DNA from: Thioalkalivibrio halophilus
GTDB lineage: Bacteria; Pseudomonadota; Gammaproteobacteria; Ectothiorhodospirales; Ectothiorhodospiraceae
DNA length: 33,725 nt
Reading direction: 5' to 3'
Assembly (NCBI RefSeq): GCF_001995255.1
Contig: NZ_MUZR01000041.1
Coordinates: 1-33,725 of the forward strand
A program made the translations under genes and the position numbers. The notes below the pieces were generated by a model. It was not told where the DNA came from and searched no databases. It saw only the letters and a program-made list of their open reading frames with translations. Of the stretch, positions 27,415 through 33,725 are shown piece by piece (within the stretch, counting starts at the first letter, position 1; each line of letters opens with the position of its first letter).

Positions 27415-27483
27415 GTTACGGGTGTTACGCCACGTAACACCCGTCGTTACGCCGCGTAACGGCCCGTAACGGCCCGGCGTAAC
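27415..27483. promoter_or_regulatory. Operator-like array: seven GTTACG/CGTAAC copies in 69 bp
   Basis: GTTACG occurs forward at 27415, 27424 and 27446 and inverted (CGTAAC) at 27433, 27455, 27465 and 27478. Two pairs form GTTACG-N3-CGTAAC dyads whose starts are 22 bp apart, two helical turns. The first is embedded in a 12-bp perfect inverted repeat (ACGGGTGTTACG/CGTAACACCCGT), and CGTAACGGCC is tandemly repeated at 27455-27474. It lies between the divergent symporter operon and the HARP gene. Confidence 0.75.
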
Positions 27484-27490
27484 ACCCCGG

Positions 27491-27519
27491 TTGACCCCCT
27501 CGCGGGGGGTATCGATGAT
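27491..27519 (+). promoter_or_regulatory. Candidate sigma-70 promoter of the HARP gene
   Basis: TTGACC (27491-27496) and GATGAT (27514-27519) are 17 bp apart, directly downstream of the GTTACG array. The spacer contains a short GC hairpin, ACCCCC/GGGGGT (27494-27510). The start site would be near 27526, about 27 nt before the ATG. Confidence 0.45.
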
Positions 27520-27552
27520 GGGAGCCCGTCCCACAGCCACCGGAAGGTCCCC

Positions 27553-28161
27553 ATGCGCCGCTTCGTGCTGGACACCAGCGTCTTCACCAACCCGCACGTC
27601 TCGGCGCAGTTCGGCGAGACCCCCGAGGCGGTCCTGCAGCAGTTTCTCTGGCTCGCGCGCGACTGCAGCGCGGAGTTCTACATGCCGCTGTCGGTCTACG
27701 AGGAATTCCGCACCATGCGCGACCTCGAGCCGCTGGCCGCCGATTTCGAGACCGTGGTGTGGGTCCGTTCGCCGCGGCGTTTCGCGCTGACCCTGCCCAG
27801 CGACATCCTCTACGAATTCATCGACGAGGTGCGCACCCGGATCGACCGGGGCCTGCGCATCGCCGAGGAGCACACCCGCGAGGCCGGCGCGGCCGAGTCC
27901 CTGCGCCCCGAGCTGATCACCCAGCTGCGCGAGCGTTTTCGCGAGGCGATGCGCAAGGGCCTGGTGGATTCGCGCGAGGACGTGGACGCGGTGCTTCTGG
28001 CGATGGAACTGGATGCCGAACTGGCGACCGCCGATCAGGGGATGCGCAAGCTGGGCAATCGCATGGGGGTCAAGCTGGTGACCGCCGAATACCTCGCCGG
28101 CGTGATGCAGAACCTTGCCGAGGGCGCGGGTTTCACGCGGGGCTTGTCCGCGGGGTCGTGA
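27553..28161 (+). CDS. RNA-free ribonuclease P, HARP type (Aquifex Aq_880-like PIN protein)
   Basis: This 202-residue PIN-domain protein strongly resembles the minimal protein-only RNase P of Aquifex aeolicus: RRFVLDTSVFTNP at the start, AEFYMPLSVYEEF (40-52), VRSPRRFALTLPSDILYEFIDEVR (71-94), RIDRGLRIAEEHTREAG (96-112), and the C-terminal acidic cluster VDSREDVDAVLLAMELDAELATADQGM (138-164). Candidate metal-binding acids are Asp7, Asp139, Asp143, Asp145 and Asp161. The helical insertion between about 83 and 135 is the spike-like oligomerisation region of the family. HARPs cleave 5' leaders from pre-tRNA; relatives are often labelled RNA ligase partner protein. ATG 27553 has GGAAGG five bases upstream. 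No RNA ligase gene is adjacent. Confidence 0.88.
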   Translation: MRRFVLDTSVFTNPHVSAQFGETPEAVLQQFLWLARDCSAEFYMPLSVYEEFRTMRDLEPLAADFETVVWVRSPRRFALTLPSDILYEFIDEVRTRIDRGLRIAEEHTREAGAAESLRPELITQLRERFREAMRKGLVDSREDVDAVLLAMELDAELATADQGMRKLGNRMGVKLVTAEYLAGVMQNLAEGAGFTRGLSAGS

Positions 28162-28208
28162 CAGCCAATACTGGGCCCTGGTCCCCCTGCTGGATGGTCG
28201 CCGCGTCC

Positions 28209-29651
28209 ATGAACCGCCGTACCCCTGCCCTGCTGGCAATCCTGCTGCTCGCGCTGCTTCCGGCCATTCCCGGGGGCGCGTTCGCCTCCGAGTACGAGTA
28301 TCTGCCCACCCCGCTGAAATCCGCGATCGATGCGCAGGGCCTGCCACCCGGGTCCGTGGGGCTCTGGATCCAGCGCGCCGGGGACAATGCCGTGCTCGCG
28401 CAGCTTAATGCCGACCGGCTGTTCAACCCGGCTTCCACACTCAAGCTGGCGACCTCGCTGGCGGCGCTGGACCAGCTGGGGCCGGACTACACCTGGAAGA
28501 CCGAGCTGTGGGCCGTCGGCGAGCTGCGCGAGGGGGTTCTGGACGGCGACCTGGTGGTGCGCGGCACCGGCGACCCCGGCATGGTCAATGAGGAGCACTG
28601 GCGCATGCTCGGGCAGCTGCGTCAGGCGGGCGTGGAACGCATCGCCGGCGACGTGATCCTGGACGCCTCGCATTTCGACGTGGGGCCGCAGGATCCTTCC
28701 GTGTTCAACGGGAAGCCGCTGCGGGCGTATAACCAGGGCGTGTACGCCCTGCACGTGAACTCCAACGCCCACCGCATTCGTGTGCGGCCCGGGCGCAATG
28801 GCGAGGCCGTCCGGGTGAGCCTGGATCCCCCACTTCCGGACGTGGAGATCGACAACCGGCTGCGGCCCGGGCGTGGTCGTTGCGGTGACTTTCAGCGCGG
28901 GATCGAGATCGATGCCGACCGCAGCAACGGACGCCTGACGCTCAGGGGCGAGTATCCCGTGCATTGTGGTGAATACGAATTGCTGCGTTCGGTAACCGAG
29001 CCCGAACGCAATCACGCCGGGCTGTTCCGTCTGCACTGGTCGCAATGGGGCGGGGAGCTGGACGGCGAGATCCGCCCGGGGCGCATGACGCCCCTGCAGG
29101 AGGAGCCCCTGGTGACGCACCGCTCGCGGCCGCTGGCGGACCTGATCCGGGTCTCCAACAAGTGGAGCTCCAACGTGATGACCCGGCATCTGATGCTGAG
29201 TCTGGGCGCGGAGCGCCACGGCGCCCCGGTGACCAAGGAGCGTTCGCGTCAGGCACTGCTGCAGGCCCTGCGCGAGCTGGACGTGAACCCCGGTGGCATG
29301 CGGGTGGACAATGGTTCGGGGCTGTCGCGTGACGCACGCATGTCGCCGTACCAGCTGGGGCAGATCCTCAAGGCCGGGTGGGAACATCCACTGCGGCCCG
29401 AGTTCCAGTCCTCGCTGGCCCTGGCCGGGGTCGACGGCACCCTGCGCAACCGCTTCAACAACGGGGCCGAACGCGGGCACATGCATCTGAAGACCGGACA
29501 CCTGCGCGAGGTCTCCGCGGTGGCCGGCTACGTGCGTACGCAGAGCGGGGATGACGTGCGCGTCGTTCTGCTGGTGAACGACCCGCGCGCCCATATCGGG
29601 CCGGGGCGCAGCCTGCAGGAGGCCGTTCTCGGCTGGGTGCGCGCGCTGTAA
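28209..29651 (+). CDS. dacB: D-alanyl-D-alanine carboxypeptidase/endopeptidase (PBP4)
   Basis: The product of 480 residues (E. coli DacB has 477) has a signal peptide (TPALLAILLLALLPAIPGGAFA). The three penicillin-binding motifs of class C low-molecular-mass PBPs are present: STLK at 76-79 with Ser76 as nucleophile, SSN at 320-322 and KTG at 428-430. The long segment between the first two motifs holds the extra PBP4 domains. It acts on peptidoglycan in the periplasm. ATG 28209 is preferred over ATG 28194 because it starts directly at the basic n-region; neither has a strong ribosome-binding site. It follows the HARP gene by 47 bp and is probably transcribed with it. Confidence 0.95.
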   Translation: MNRRTPALLAILLLALLPAIPGGAFASEYEYLPTPLKSAIDAQGLPPGSVGLWIQRAGDNAVLAQLNADRLFNPASTLKLATSLAALDQLGPDYTWKTELWAVGELREGVLDGDLVVRGTGDPGMVNEEHWRMLGQLRQAGVERIAGDVILDASHFDVGPQDPSVFNGKPLRAYNQGVYALHVNSNAHRIRVRPGRNGEAVRVSLDPPLPDVEIDNRLRPGRGRCGDFQRGIEIDADRSNGRLTLRGEYPVHCGEYELLRSVTEPERNHAGLFRLHWSQWGGELDGEIRPGRMTPLQEEPLVTHRSRPLADLIRVSNKWSSNVMTRHLMLSLGAERHGAPVTKERSRQALLQALRELDVNPGGMRVDNGSGLSRDARMSPYQLGQILKAGWEHPLRPEFQSSLALAGVDGTLRNRFNNGAERGHMHLKTGHLREVSAVAGYVRTQSGDDVRVVLLVNDPRAHIGPGRSLQEAVLGWVRAL

Positions 29652-29673
29652 CCGGTGCGGTCAGGGCGTCCGG

Positions 29674-30345
29674 TCAGCAGTCCGGTGCGTCGTCGTCTTC
29701 CGGTGCGTCGTCGTCTTCCGTTGCGTTCCCCGGGGCCACCGGACACACCTGCCAGCGTGACAGGATGGGCGACCGTGATACCCGAACCTCCAGTTCGGCC
29801 AGCCACAACGCGATCATGCGGTTGGAATTGTGGCGCAGGCTGTACCGGGTGGGGTGCTCGACGAAGGCCATGTCCCAAACCGCCATTTCGCGGCGGTCGT
29901 CCTGGCCGCGTCGCCACAGGGCTTCCAGATCCTCGCGCAGGGCGGCGGTCTCGTCGGCATCCACCGTGAGGGTGTGCACCTCGCGTACCGGAACTCGCAG
30001 GTCGCGTCGGAGGGCTGCCTGCGGGGCCTCGCCGGTCAGGACCTGGCGTCCCAGCGCGGCCCGGGTCGGCCAGGCCAGCGCGGCCAGCGCGCTGAAGGGC
30101 CCGGTACGGCGTTCGGCATAGAACCGCCAGTCCCCGTAGGAATAACGCAGCCAGTGCCGGCCGTCCGCGTCCGGCAGCAGCAGACTGCTGTGTCGTCCAT
30201 GGTCGATGATCAGCACCTGTGTCGCGGGGTCCGGATCGGGAGGCGGCTGCACCTGTACCGGTGCGCAGCCGGCGAATGCCACCACCAGCAGGACCAGGAG
30301 AACGGTCCGGGGGGCGCGGAGGTACGGGACAGCGGGCCGGGGCAT
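29674..30345 (-). CDS. Predicted lipoprotein, possibly DUF2459-like, with acidic repeat tail
   Basis: The 223-residue product has a signal sequence (PRTVLLVLLVVA) and lipobox FAGC at about 24-27. The core VLIIDHGRHSSLLLPDADGRHWLRYSYGDWRFYA resembles the N-terminus of DUF2459/TIGR02117-type proteins, which have a conserved His strand followed by a GWGD-FY motif, but the similarity is partial. The C-terminus ends in a duplicated EDDDAP hexapeptide and a final cysteine. In the DNA this is an 18-bp direct repeat (29681-29698 and 29699-29716). It follows the 30365-30916 gene by 19 bp on the same strand. Function unknown. Confidence 0.7.
   Translation of the reverse strand: MPRPAVPYLRAPRTVLLVLLVVAFAGCAPVQVQPPPDPDPATQVLIIDHGRHSSLLLPDADGRHWLRYSYGDWRFYAERRTGPFSALAALAWPTRAALGRQVLTGEAPQAALRRDLRVPVREVHTLTVDADETAALREDLEALWRRGQDDRREMAVWDMAFVEHPTRYSLRHNSNRMIALWLAELEVRVSRSPILSRWQVCPVAPGNATEDDDAPEDDDAPDC
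29681..29716. repeat. Tandem 18-bp direct repeat in a coding tail
   Basis: TCCGGTGCGTCGTCGTCT occurs twice without a gap, and a degenerate third start (TCCGTTGCG) follows. It encodes the duplicated acidic hexapeptide at the C-terminus of the minus-strand lipoprotein, so copy-number changes would keep the frame. Confidence 0.85.
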
Positions 30346-30364
30346 GGGTCGCTCGCGGTTTCCG

Positions 30365-30916
30365 TCAGTGACGTTCCAGCTTGCCCAGTTCGCTCAGGAT
30401 GGACTGCACCAGGTTCTCGCCCTGCGGACCCATGCCCTGACACAGCACCTCCGGATCGCGTTCGCCATCCACCAGGCGCTTGGCGATGCCGCCCAGGCGG
30501 GCCATGTCGCCGCCCGCGCGGGTCATCTGTTCGGCCATCTGCGACAGCCAGTGCAACGACTGCGGATCGCCGCGGGATGCTCCGTGGATCATCTGGGCAA
30601 GGCCCGGCGCGGCCTGCGCGGCATCGGCGGTCTGGTTCGGGTCCGGCAGCGTGGCCGGGTCCTGCAGGCCGGTGAGAATGGACGAAAGAATGGTGTTGTC
30701 TTCCTCGTCCAGACCGTTCAAAAGAGACGGGTCGCGCTGGCCGTCCAGCACCTGACGGATGCGGGCGACCAGGTCCGTCCAGCCGCCCTGGATCGCCTGT
30801 TCCAGGACGGGCTCCAGCTCCTGTCGGCTCTGCGGGTTCTGGCAGGCCTGCACCACCAGATGGATCAGCGTGGCATGGGCCTGCCGGATCTGCTGCGCGC
30901 GCGGCGAATCCTGCAT
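30365..30916 (-). CDS. Uncharacterised helical protein
   Basis: The product is a soluble protein of 183 residues without signal or membrane segment. It is largely helical and rich in Gln, Leu and Asp. Two similar stretches stand out: RIRQVLDGQRDPSLLNGLDEEDNTILSSILTGL and IAKRLVDGERDPEVLCQGMGPQGENLVQSILSEL. Both contain (V)LDGxRDP followed by a helix ending in (I)LxxL, which suggests an internal duplication with the first unit near residues 53-85 and the second near 146-178. I do not recognise a family. ATG 30916 has AAGGA eight bases upstream. It is transcribed divergently from the ZapG-like gene and probably together with the lipoprotein at 29674. Confidence 0.75.
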   Translation of the reverse strand: MQDSPRAQQIRQAHATLIHLVVQACQNPQSRQELEPVLEQAIQGGWTDLVARIRQVLDGQRDPSLLNGLDEEDNTILSSILTGLQDPATLPDPNQTADAAQAAPGLAQMIHGASRGDPQSLHWLSQMAEQMTRAGGDMARLGGIAKRLVDGERDPEVLCQGMGPQGENLVQSILSELGKLERH

Positions 30917-31060
30917 CGTGGGAATCCTTGCTTTCCGGGGGTTTGTGCGAGGGTAGCATGTGCGTTCGCACGGAGCGTGGGGCACAATGGCCCCGGGACG
31001 CCTCGGGGAAAGGCCCGGGGCTCCGGAAGCAACGCCGGCGGCGCGCCGGAGCGAAAAAAG

Positions 31061-31564
31061 GTGACAGCGGTGGAAGAACAGACGGCAGTCGGGCTGTGGG
31101 TGGCCCTCGGCATCCTGGCGATCGTGGTGGCGGCGCTGGTCGGCTTCTGGGTCGGTCGGGTGACCAGCGACGAACGCAAGCTGATCCGTCAGCTGGAAGA
31201 AGAGCTGGATCAGCGCATGCAGGAGCTTACGCGCTACCGCTCGCAGGTGAACGATCATTTCGACCGTACGGCCACGCTGTTCGCCAGCATGGCGGGCACC
31301 TACCGCGATCTCTATCACCATCTGGCGCAGAGCGCCGAGGAGCTGGCCGACAAGCCCACCCGCGAACGCCTGGAGGATCGGGCGGGCAAGATGCTGGCGA
31401 ACACCCACCAGCGCGATTTCGATCCCGGTCAGGGCGGCGGCGAATCTTCGGAGTCGGGCGACCGGGGCCCGCAGGAGTCCGGACGCCTGTCCGATGCCTC
31501 CGATCCGGAAGAGGCCGGGCAGCGCGAGCGCCGGTCCGATCCGGAGCGCCCGCGCCCCGATTGA
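31061..31564 (+). CDS. zapG: YhcB/ZapG-like DUF1043 envelope protein
   Basis: This 167-residue protein has one N-terminal transmembrane helix (LWVALGILAIVVAALVGFWVGRV), followed by a coiled coil (DERKLIRQLEEELDQRMQELTRYRSQVNDHFDRTATLFASMAGTYRDLYHHLAQSAEEL) and a disordered acidic tail. The pattern YRxQVxxHFxxTAxLFxxMxxxYRxLYxHLA is the signature of the YhcB/ZapG family, which links cell division and envelope growth in gammaproteobacteria. GTG 31061 has GGAG nine bases upstream; GTG 31070 is a possible alternative. It ends 45 bp from a convergent lipoprotein gene. Confidence 0.87.
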   Translation: MTAVEEQTAVGLWVALGILAIVVAALVGFWVGRVTSDERKLIRQLEEELDQRMQELTRYRSQVNDHFDRTATLFASMAGTYRDLYHHLAQSAEELADKPTRERLEDRAGKMLANTHQRDFDPGQGGGESSESGDRGPQESGRLSDASDPEEAGQRERRSDPERPRPD

Positions 31565-31609
31565 GCCGCTCCCGGTCCCGCCCCGGAACCGACCCGTGCG
31601 GATCCCGGG

Positions 31610-32005
31610 CTACCGGCGCGAGAGCTCGGCCCGGATCTGGTTGTCCAGGTTCTCGATCCAGCGGTTGTAGTTCGGGTGGATCTCGCCGTTGGTGTGGTTG
31701 AGGTTCGTGCTGTCCTTGTAGTCGATGCGGTATTGCCCGGCGGAATACGGGATCTCCACCACGGCCGTGTGATCGCGCACGCGGATTGCCCCTTCCATCA
31801 CGCCCGGTTCGACCTCCTCCATGCGCCAGCCGAGCCGTGCGCCGGCATCGCGGATTGCCTGCGACATCACCTCGGCACCGGGACGTTCGCCCTGCGCATT
31901 GGTGATGGTGGTGTCGCTGACGTTATACACCGGGGCGGTGCCCCGGCAGCCGGCCACCAGGAACAGGCTGGTGACGACGACGATGAGCAGGGTCTTGTAG
32001 TGCAT
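31610..32005 (-). CDS. Small lipoprotein
   Basis: The product of 131 residues has signal sequence MHYKTLLIVVVTSLFL and lipobox LVAGC at about 16-20. The mature domain (VYNVSDTTI, SQAIRDAGARLGWRMEEVEPGVMEGAIRVRDHTAVVEIPYSAGQYRIDYKDSTNLNH, NYNRWIENLDNQI) fits a widespread family of proteobacterial lipoproteins of unknown function. Its pattern is a helix with LGW, a strand carrying R.H.A.V.I.Y, and a YKDS.NL motif. ATG 32005 is chosen because the lipobox signal starts there; the frame is open 15 codons further. It is downstream of the glycosyltransferase gene by 63 bp and on the same strand, so co-transcription is possible. Confidence 0.82.
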   Translation of the reverse strand: MHYKTLLIVVVTSLFLVAGCRGTAPVYNVSDTTITNAQGERPGAEVMSQAIRDAGARLGWRMEEVEPGVMEGAIRVRDHTAVVEIPYSAGQYRIDYKDSTNLNHTNGEIHPNYNRWIENLDNQIRAELSRR

Positions 32006-32068
32006 GGTGCGGTGTTCCCTCCAGTTCTCCGGTGTGCGACGCAACGACACCCGAGTGTAGAGTTCCGG

Positions 32069-32824
32069 TCAGCTGTTTTCCACGGTCGGCGCCACCTCCG
32101 GCCGGCGCAGCGAGCGCCACAGCCCGAGCGGGCGCATTCCGCGACGCAGCAGATGACCGGCGACCATGAAGATGATGCGCAGGGTGTCGGCCGCCGGCCG
32201 GAAATGGCTGGGACGGCGATCCTCGGGATAGATGCAGCGCACCGGCACCAGACGTGCCGGAAAGCCGTGCCGTTCGGCCGCGATCAGTGCCTCGCTCTCG
32301 AACACGAACGAGCGGCCGCGCCCGTGGGGGATGCGCATCTGCCGCAGCAGATCGGCGGGGTACAGGCGAAAGCCCGACTGCGAATCGCGCAGCGGCTGCG
32401 CCGAGGCCCAGCCGATCCAGAAATCCGCGACCCGGTTGCCGAACAGGCGCAGCGGCGGGGTGCTTTCGCGCTCCTTCAGCCGGGCACCGAGGATCAGGTG
32501 GCGGGGTTGTTCCCGCCACGCGGCGATCAGCGCCGGGATCTCCTTGGCGTCGTGCTGGCCGTCGCCGTCCAGGGTGACGACCGCGTCGGCGCCCTCGGCC
32601 ACCGCCTGCTGCATCCCGGCCCACAGGGCACCGGCCTTGCCGCGGTTGGGTTCCAGGCGCAGGACCTCGGCATGGGTGGCCGCCAGGGTGGCGGTGTCGT
32701 CGGCGGAGCCGTCGTCCACCACCAGTACCCGGTCGACCTGCGCCCGCGCGGCGGCGGCCACCGCCTCGATGGTCGCGGCCTCGTTGTGGGCCGGGATCAC
32801 GGCGAACACGACGGGCTCGGTCAT
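32069..32824 (-). CDS. Family 2 glycosyltransferase
   Basis: The 251-residue product has a GT-A fold: VIPAHNEAATIEAV at the start (nucleotide-binding strand), VLVVDDGSADDTA, then the metal-binding DxD region VTLDGDGQHD and a later QSGFRLYP segment. It has no clear transmembrane helices, unlike dolichol-phosphate mannose synthases with membrane tails. ATG 32824 is preferred, since the upstream extension is not conserved. It lies 19 bp after a FabG-like reductase gene, which is itself coupled to a hotdog dehydratase gene. Such a combination occurs in aryl-polyene and related lipid loci. Sugar donor and acceptor are unknown. Confidence 0.87.
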   Translation of the reverse strand: MTEPVVFAVIPAHNEAATIEAVAAAARAQVDRVLVVDDGSADDTATLAATHAEVLRLEPNRGKAGALWAGMQQAVAEGADAVVTLDGDGQHDAKEIPALIAAWREQPRHLILGARLKERESTPPLRLFGNRVADFWIGWASAQPLRDSQSGFRLYPADLLRQMRIPHGRGRSFVFESEALIAAERHGFPARLVPVRCIYPEDRRPSHFRPAADTLRIIFMVAGHLLRRGMRPLGLWRSLRRPEVAPTVENS

Positions 32825-32843
32825 GGTTGCGCGGTCCGGGGCA

Positions 32844-33566
32844 TCAGGCCAGAGCACCGTTGATGCCGATGACCTGCCCGGAGACGTAGCCGGCGGCCTC
32901 GGAGGCGAGATAGCCCACCAGCCCGGCGACCTCGGCGGGCTCGCCGGCGCGCTGCATGGGCACCATGCGGCGGATGGATTCGTGGTCGAAGGCGGATTCG
33001 CTCATCGGGGTCTCGATGATGCCGGGCGCGACCGCGTTGGCGGTGATGCCGCGGCTGGCGACCTCCTGGGCCAGCGACTTGATCGCCCCGTGGAGCCCGG
33101 CCTTGGCGGCGGCATAGTTGGCCTGGCCGCGGTTCCCGGTGACACCGGCCACCGAGGTCACCGCGATGACCCGGCCCCAGCGGGTGGTGATCATCGGTAG
33201 CAGCGCCGGCTGGATCACGTTGTAGAAGCCGTGCAGCGAGACCTCCAGCGGTCGGCGCCACTGTTCCGGGGTCATGCCGGCCAGCGGGGCATCGTCGTGC
33301 ACCCCGGCGTTGTGCACCAGGATCTGGAACGGTCCGCGGGCGATCTCGGTCTCCAGTGCCTCGCGGGTGGCCTCGGCATCGGTGATGTCGAAGCCCAGTA
33401 CTTCGGCCTGGCCGCCATCGGCGCGGATCTGTTCGGCCACCTCGGTGGCGGCGTCGGTATTGCGGTTGGCATGGACGAAGACCTCGCAGCCGGCGGCGGC
33501 GAGATCCCGGGCGATGGCCGCGCCGATGGCGCCGCTGCCGCCGGTGACGAGTGCGCGTCGCGTCAT
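32844..33566 (-). CDS. 3-oxoacyl-ACP reductase, FabG2-like
   Basis: The 240-residue short-chain dehydrogenase has the NADPH-binding TGGSGAIG (8-15), NAG (85-87), the catalytic Ser in VTSVAGV and YAAAK (Tyr-x3-Lys). The C-terminal GYVSGQVIGINGAL is typical of FabG enzymes. It reduces 3-oxoacyl-ACP in fatty-acid-type chain elongation. The ATG overlaps the stop codon of the upstream dehydratase gene (ATGA at 33566-33563), so the two are coupled. Together with the dehydratase and the glycosyltransferase this looks like a dedicated second fatty-acid-type pathway rather than the housekeeping fab cluster. Confidence 0.92.
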   Translation of the reverse strand: MTRRALVTGGSGAIGAAIARDLAAAGCEVFVHANRNTDAATEVAEQIRADGGQAEVLGFDITDAEATREALETEIARGPFQILVHNAGVHDDAPLAGMTPEQWRRPLEVSLHGFYNVIQPALLPMITTRWGRVIAVTSVAGVTGNRGQANYAAAKAGLHGAIKSLAQEVASRGITANAVAPGIIETPMSESAFDHESIRRMVPMQRAGEPAEVAGLVGYLASEAAGYVSGQVIGINGALA

Positions 33567-33725
33567 GGGGTTTCTCCGGATTCCAGGATGACCGTGGCGC
33601 GGGCCGCCAGCAGGCGTTCGCCGCCGGCTTCCACGGCGAGATCGTAGATCGAGCTGCGGGCGTCGGCCATCACCCGCTGCGCGTGGATGTCCAGTGCGGT
33701 TTCGACGGTGTCCAGGCGCCGCGCG
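33563..33725 (-). CDS. Hotdog-fold 3-hydroxyacyl-ACP dehydratase (partial, C-terminal end)
   Basis: The frame is open from the right edge to the TGA at 33565-33563, giving the last 53 residues. They include ALDIHAQRVMADARSSIYDLAVEAGGERLLAARATVIL, which fits the final strands of a FabZ/FabA-like hotdog dehydratase (YD..V..GG..L..AR..V). The stop codon overlaps the start of the FabG-like gene. In aryl-polyene clusters an ApeP-type dehydratase precedes the reductase in this way, so that identity is suspected, but the catalytic part is outside the window. Confidence 0.55.
   Translation of the reverse strand, partial: ARRLDTVETALDIHAQRVMADARSSIYDLAVEAGGERLLAARATVILESGETP

Noticed and set aside
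27415-27483. CRISPR-like repeat array
   Set aside because: The repeated unit is only six bases, in both orientations and without spacers of uniform length; an operator array fits better.
27553-28161. VapC-type PIN toxin
   Set aside because: There is no antitoxin gene next to it, the protein is longer than VapC, and the SPRRF and AEEHTREA segments are specific to the HARP family.

Overview
The window is high-GC, densely packed bacterial chromosome with the gene content of a gammaproteobacterium: prfC, arfB, rimI, recQ, a YhcB/ZapG-like gene, a DUF3581 gene, acs and a VC_2705-type symporter. The Aquifex-type (HARP) RNA-free RNase P gene and the many acidic proteins suggest an Ectothiorhodospiraceae-like organism (Halorhodospira/Thioalkalivibrio relatives). 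This taxonomic call is inference, since no rRNA is present. I saw no tRNA, rRNA, CRISPR array, transposase or replication origin.

Layout. Positions 1-1761 (+): end of a family-4 uracil-DNA glycosylase, rimI, a 26-bp perfect palindrome and a secreted Sel1-repeat protein. Positions 1854-4218 (+): a translation-termination operon of prfC, a small lipoprotein and arfB. Positions 4224-8874 (-): an Atm1-type ABC exporter, a periplasmic rhodanese and a membrane GGDEF-EAL protein. Positions 8977-11651 (+): recQ and a DUF3581 gene, followed on the minus strand by a stand-alone CZB zinc protein and a PfkB-type nucleoside kinase with a clear intrinsic terminator. Positions 13548-17759 (+): an efflux operon of a small coupled membrane peptide, an ABC ATPase, an FtsX-type permease and a periplasmic adaptor. 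Positions 17868-18453 (+): a RelE/XRE toxin-antitoxin pair whose promoter contains an inverted repeat.

Positions 18530-27318 (-) form an acetate uptake and activation block. In transcription order it holds a DUF294/CBS protein, the symporter small subunit (DUF4212), the VC_2705-type symporter, a second DUF294/CBS protein, a DnaQ-like exonuclease and acs. Upstream, in the divergent region 27319-27552, lie a sigma-54-like promoter and seven copies of GTTACG/CGTAAC in 69 bp. On the other side is the HARP gene (27553, +), followed by dacB (PBP4).

Positions 29674-33725 hold two uncharacterised minus-strand genes, a ZapG/YhcB-like gene (+), a lipoprotein, and the end of a minus-strand cluster (hotdog dehydratase, FabG-like reductase, family-2 glycosyltransferase). 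That set resembles part of an aryl-polyene or other specialised fatty-acid locus continuing beyond the right edge.

The observations most worth follow-up are the HARP gene, the GTTACG array with the sigma-54-like promoter, the paired DUF294 genes around the symporter, the mutually exclusive hairpins downstream of the symporter, and the small coupled peptide of the efflux operon.
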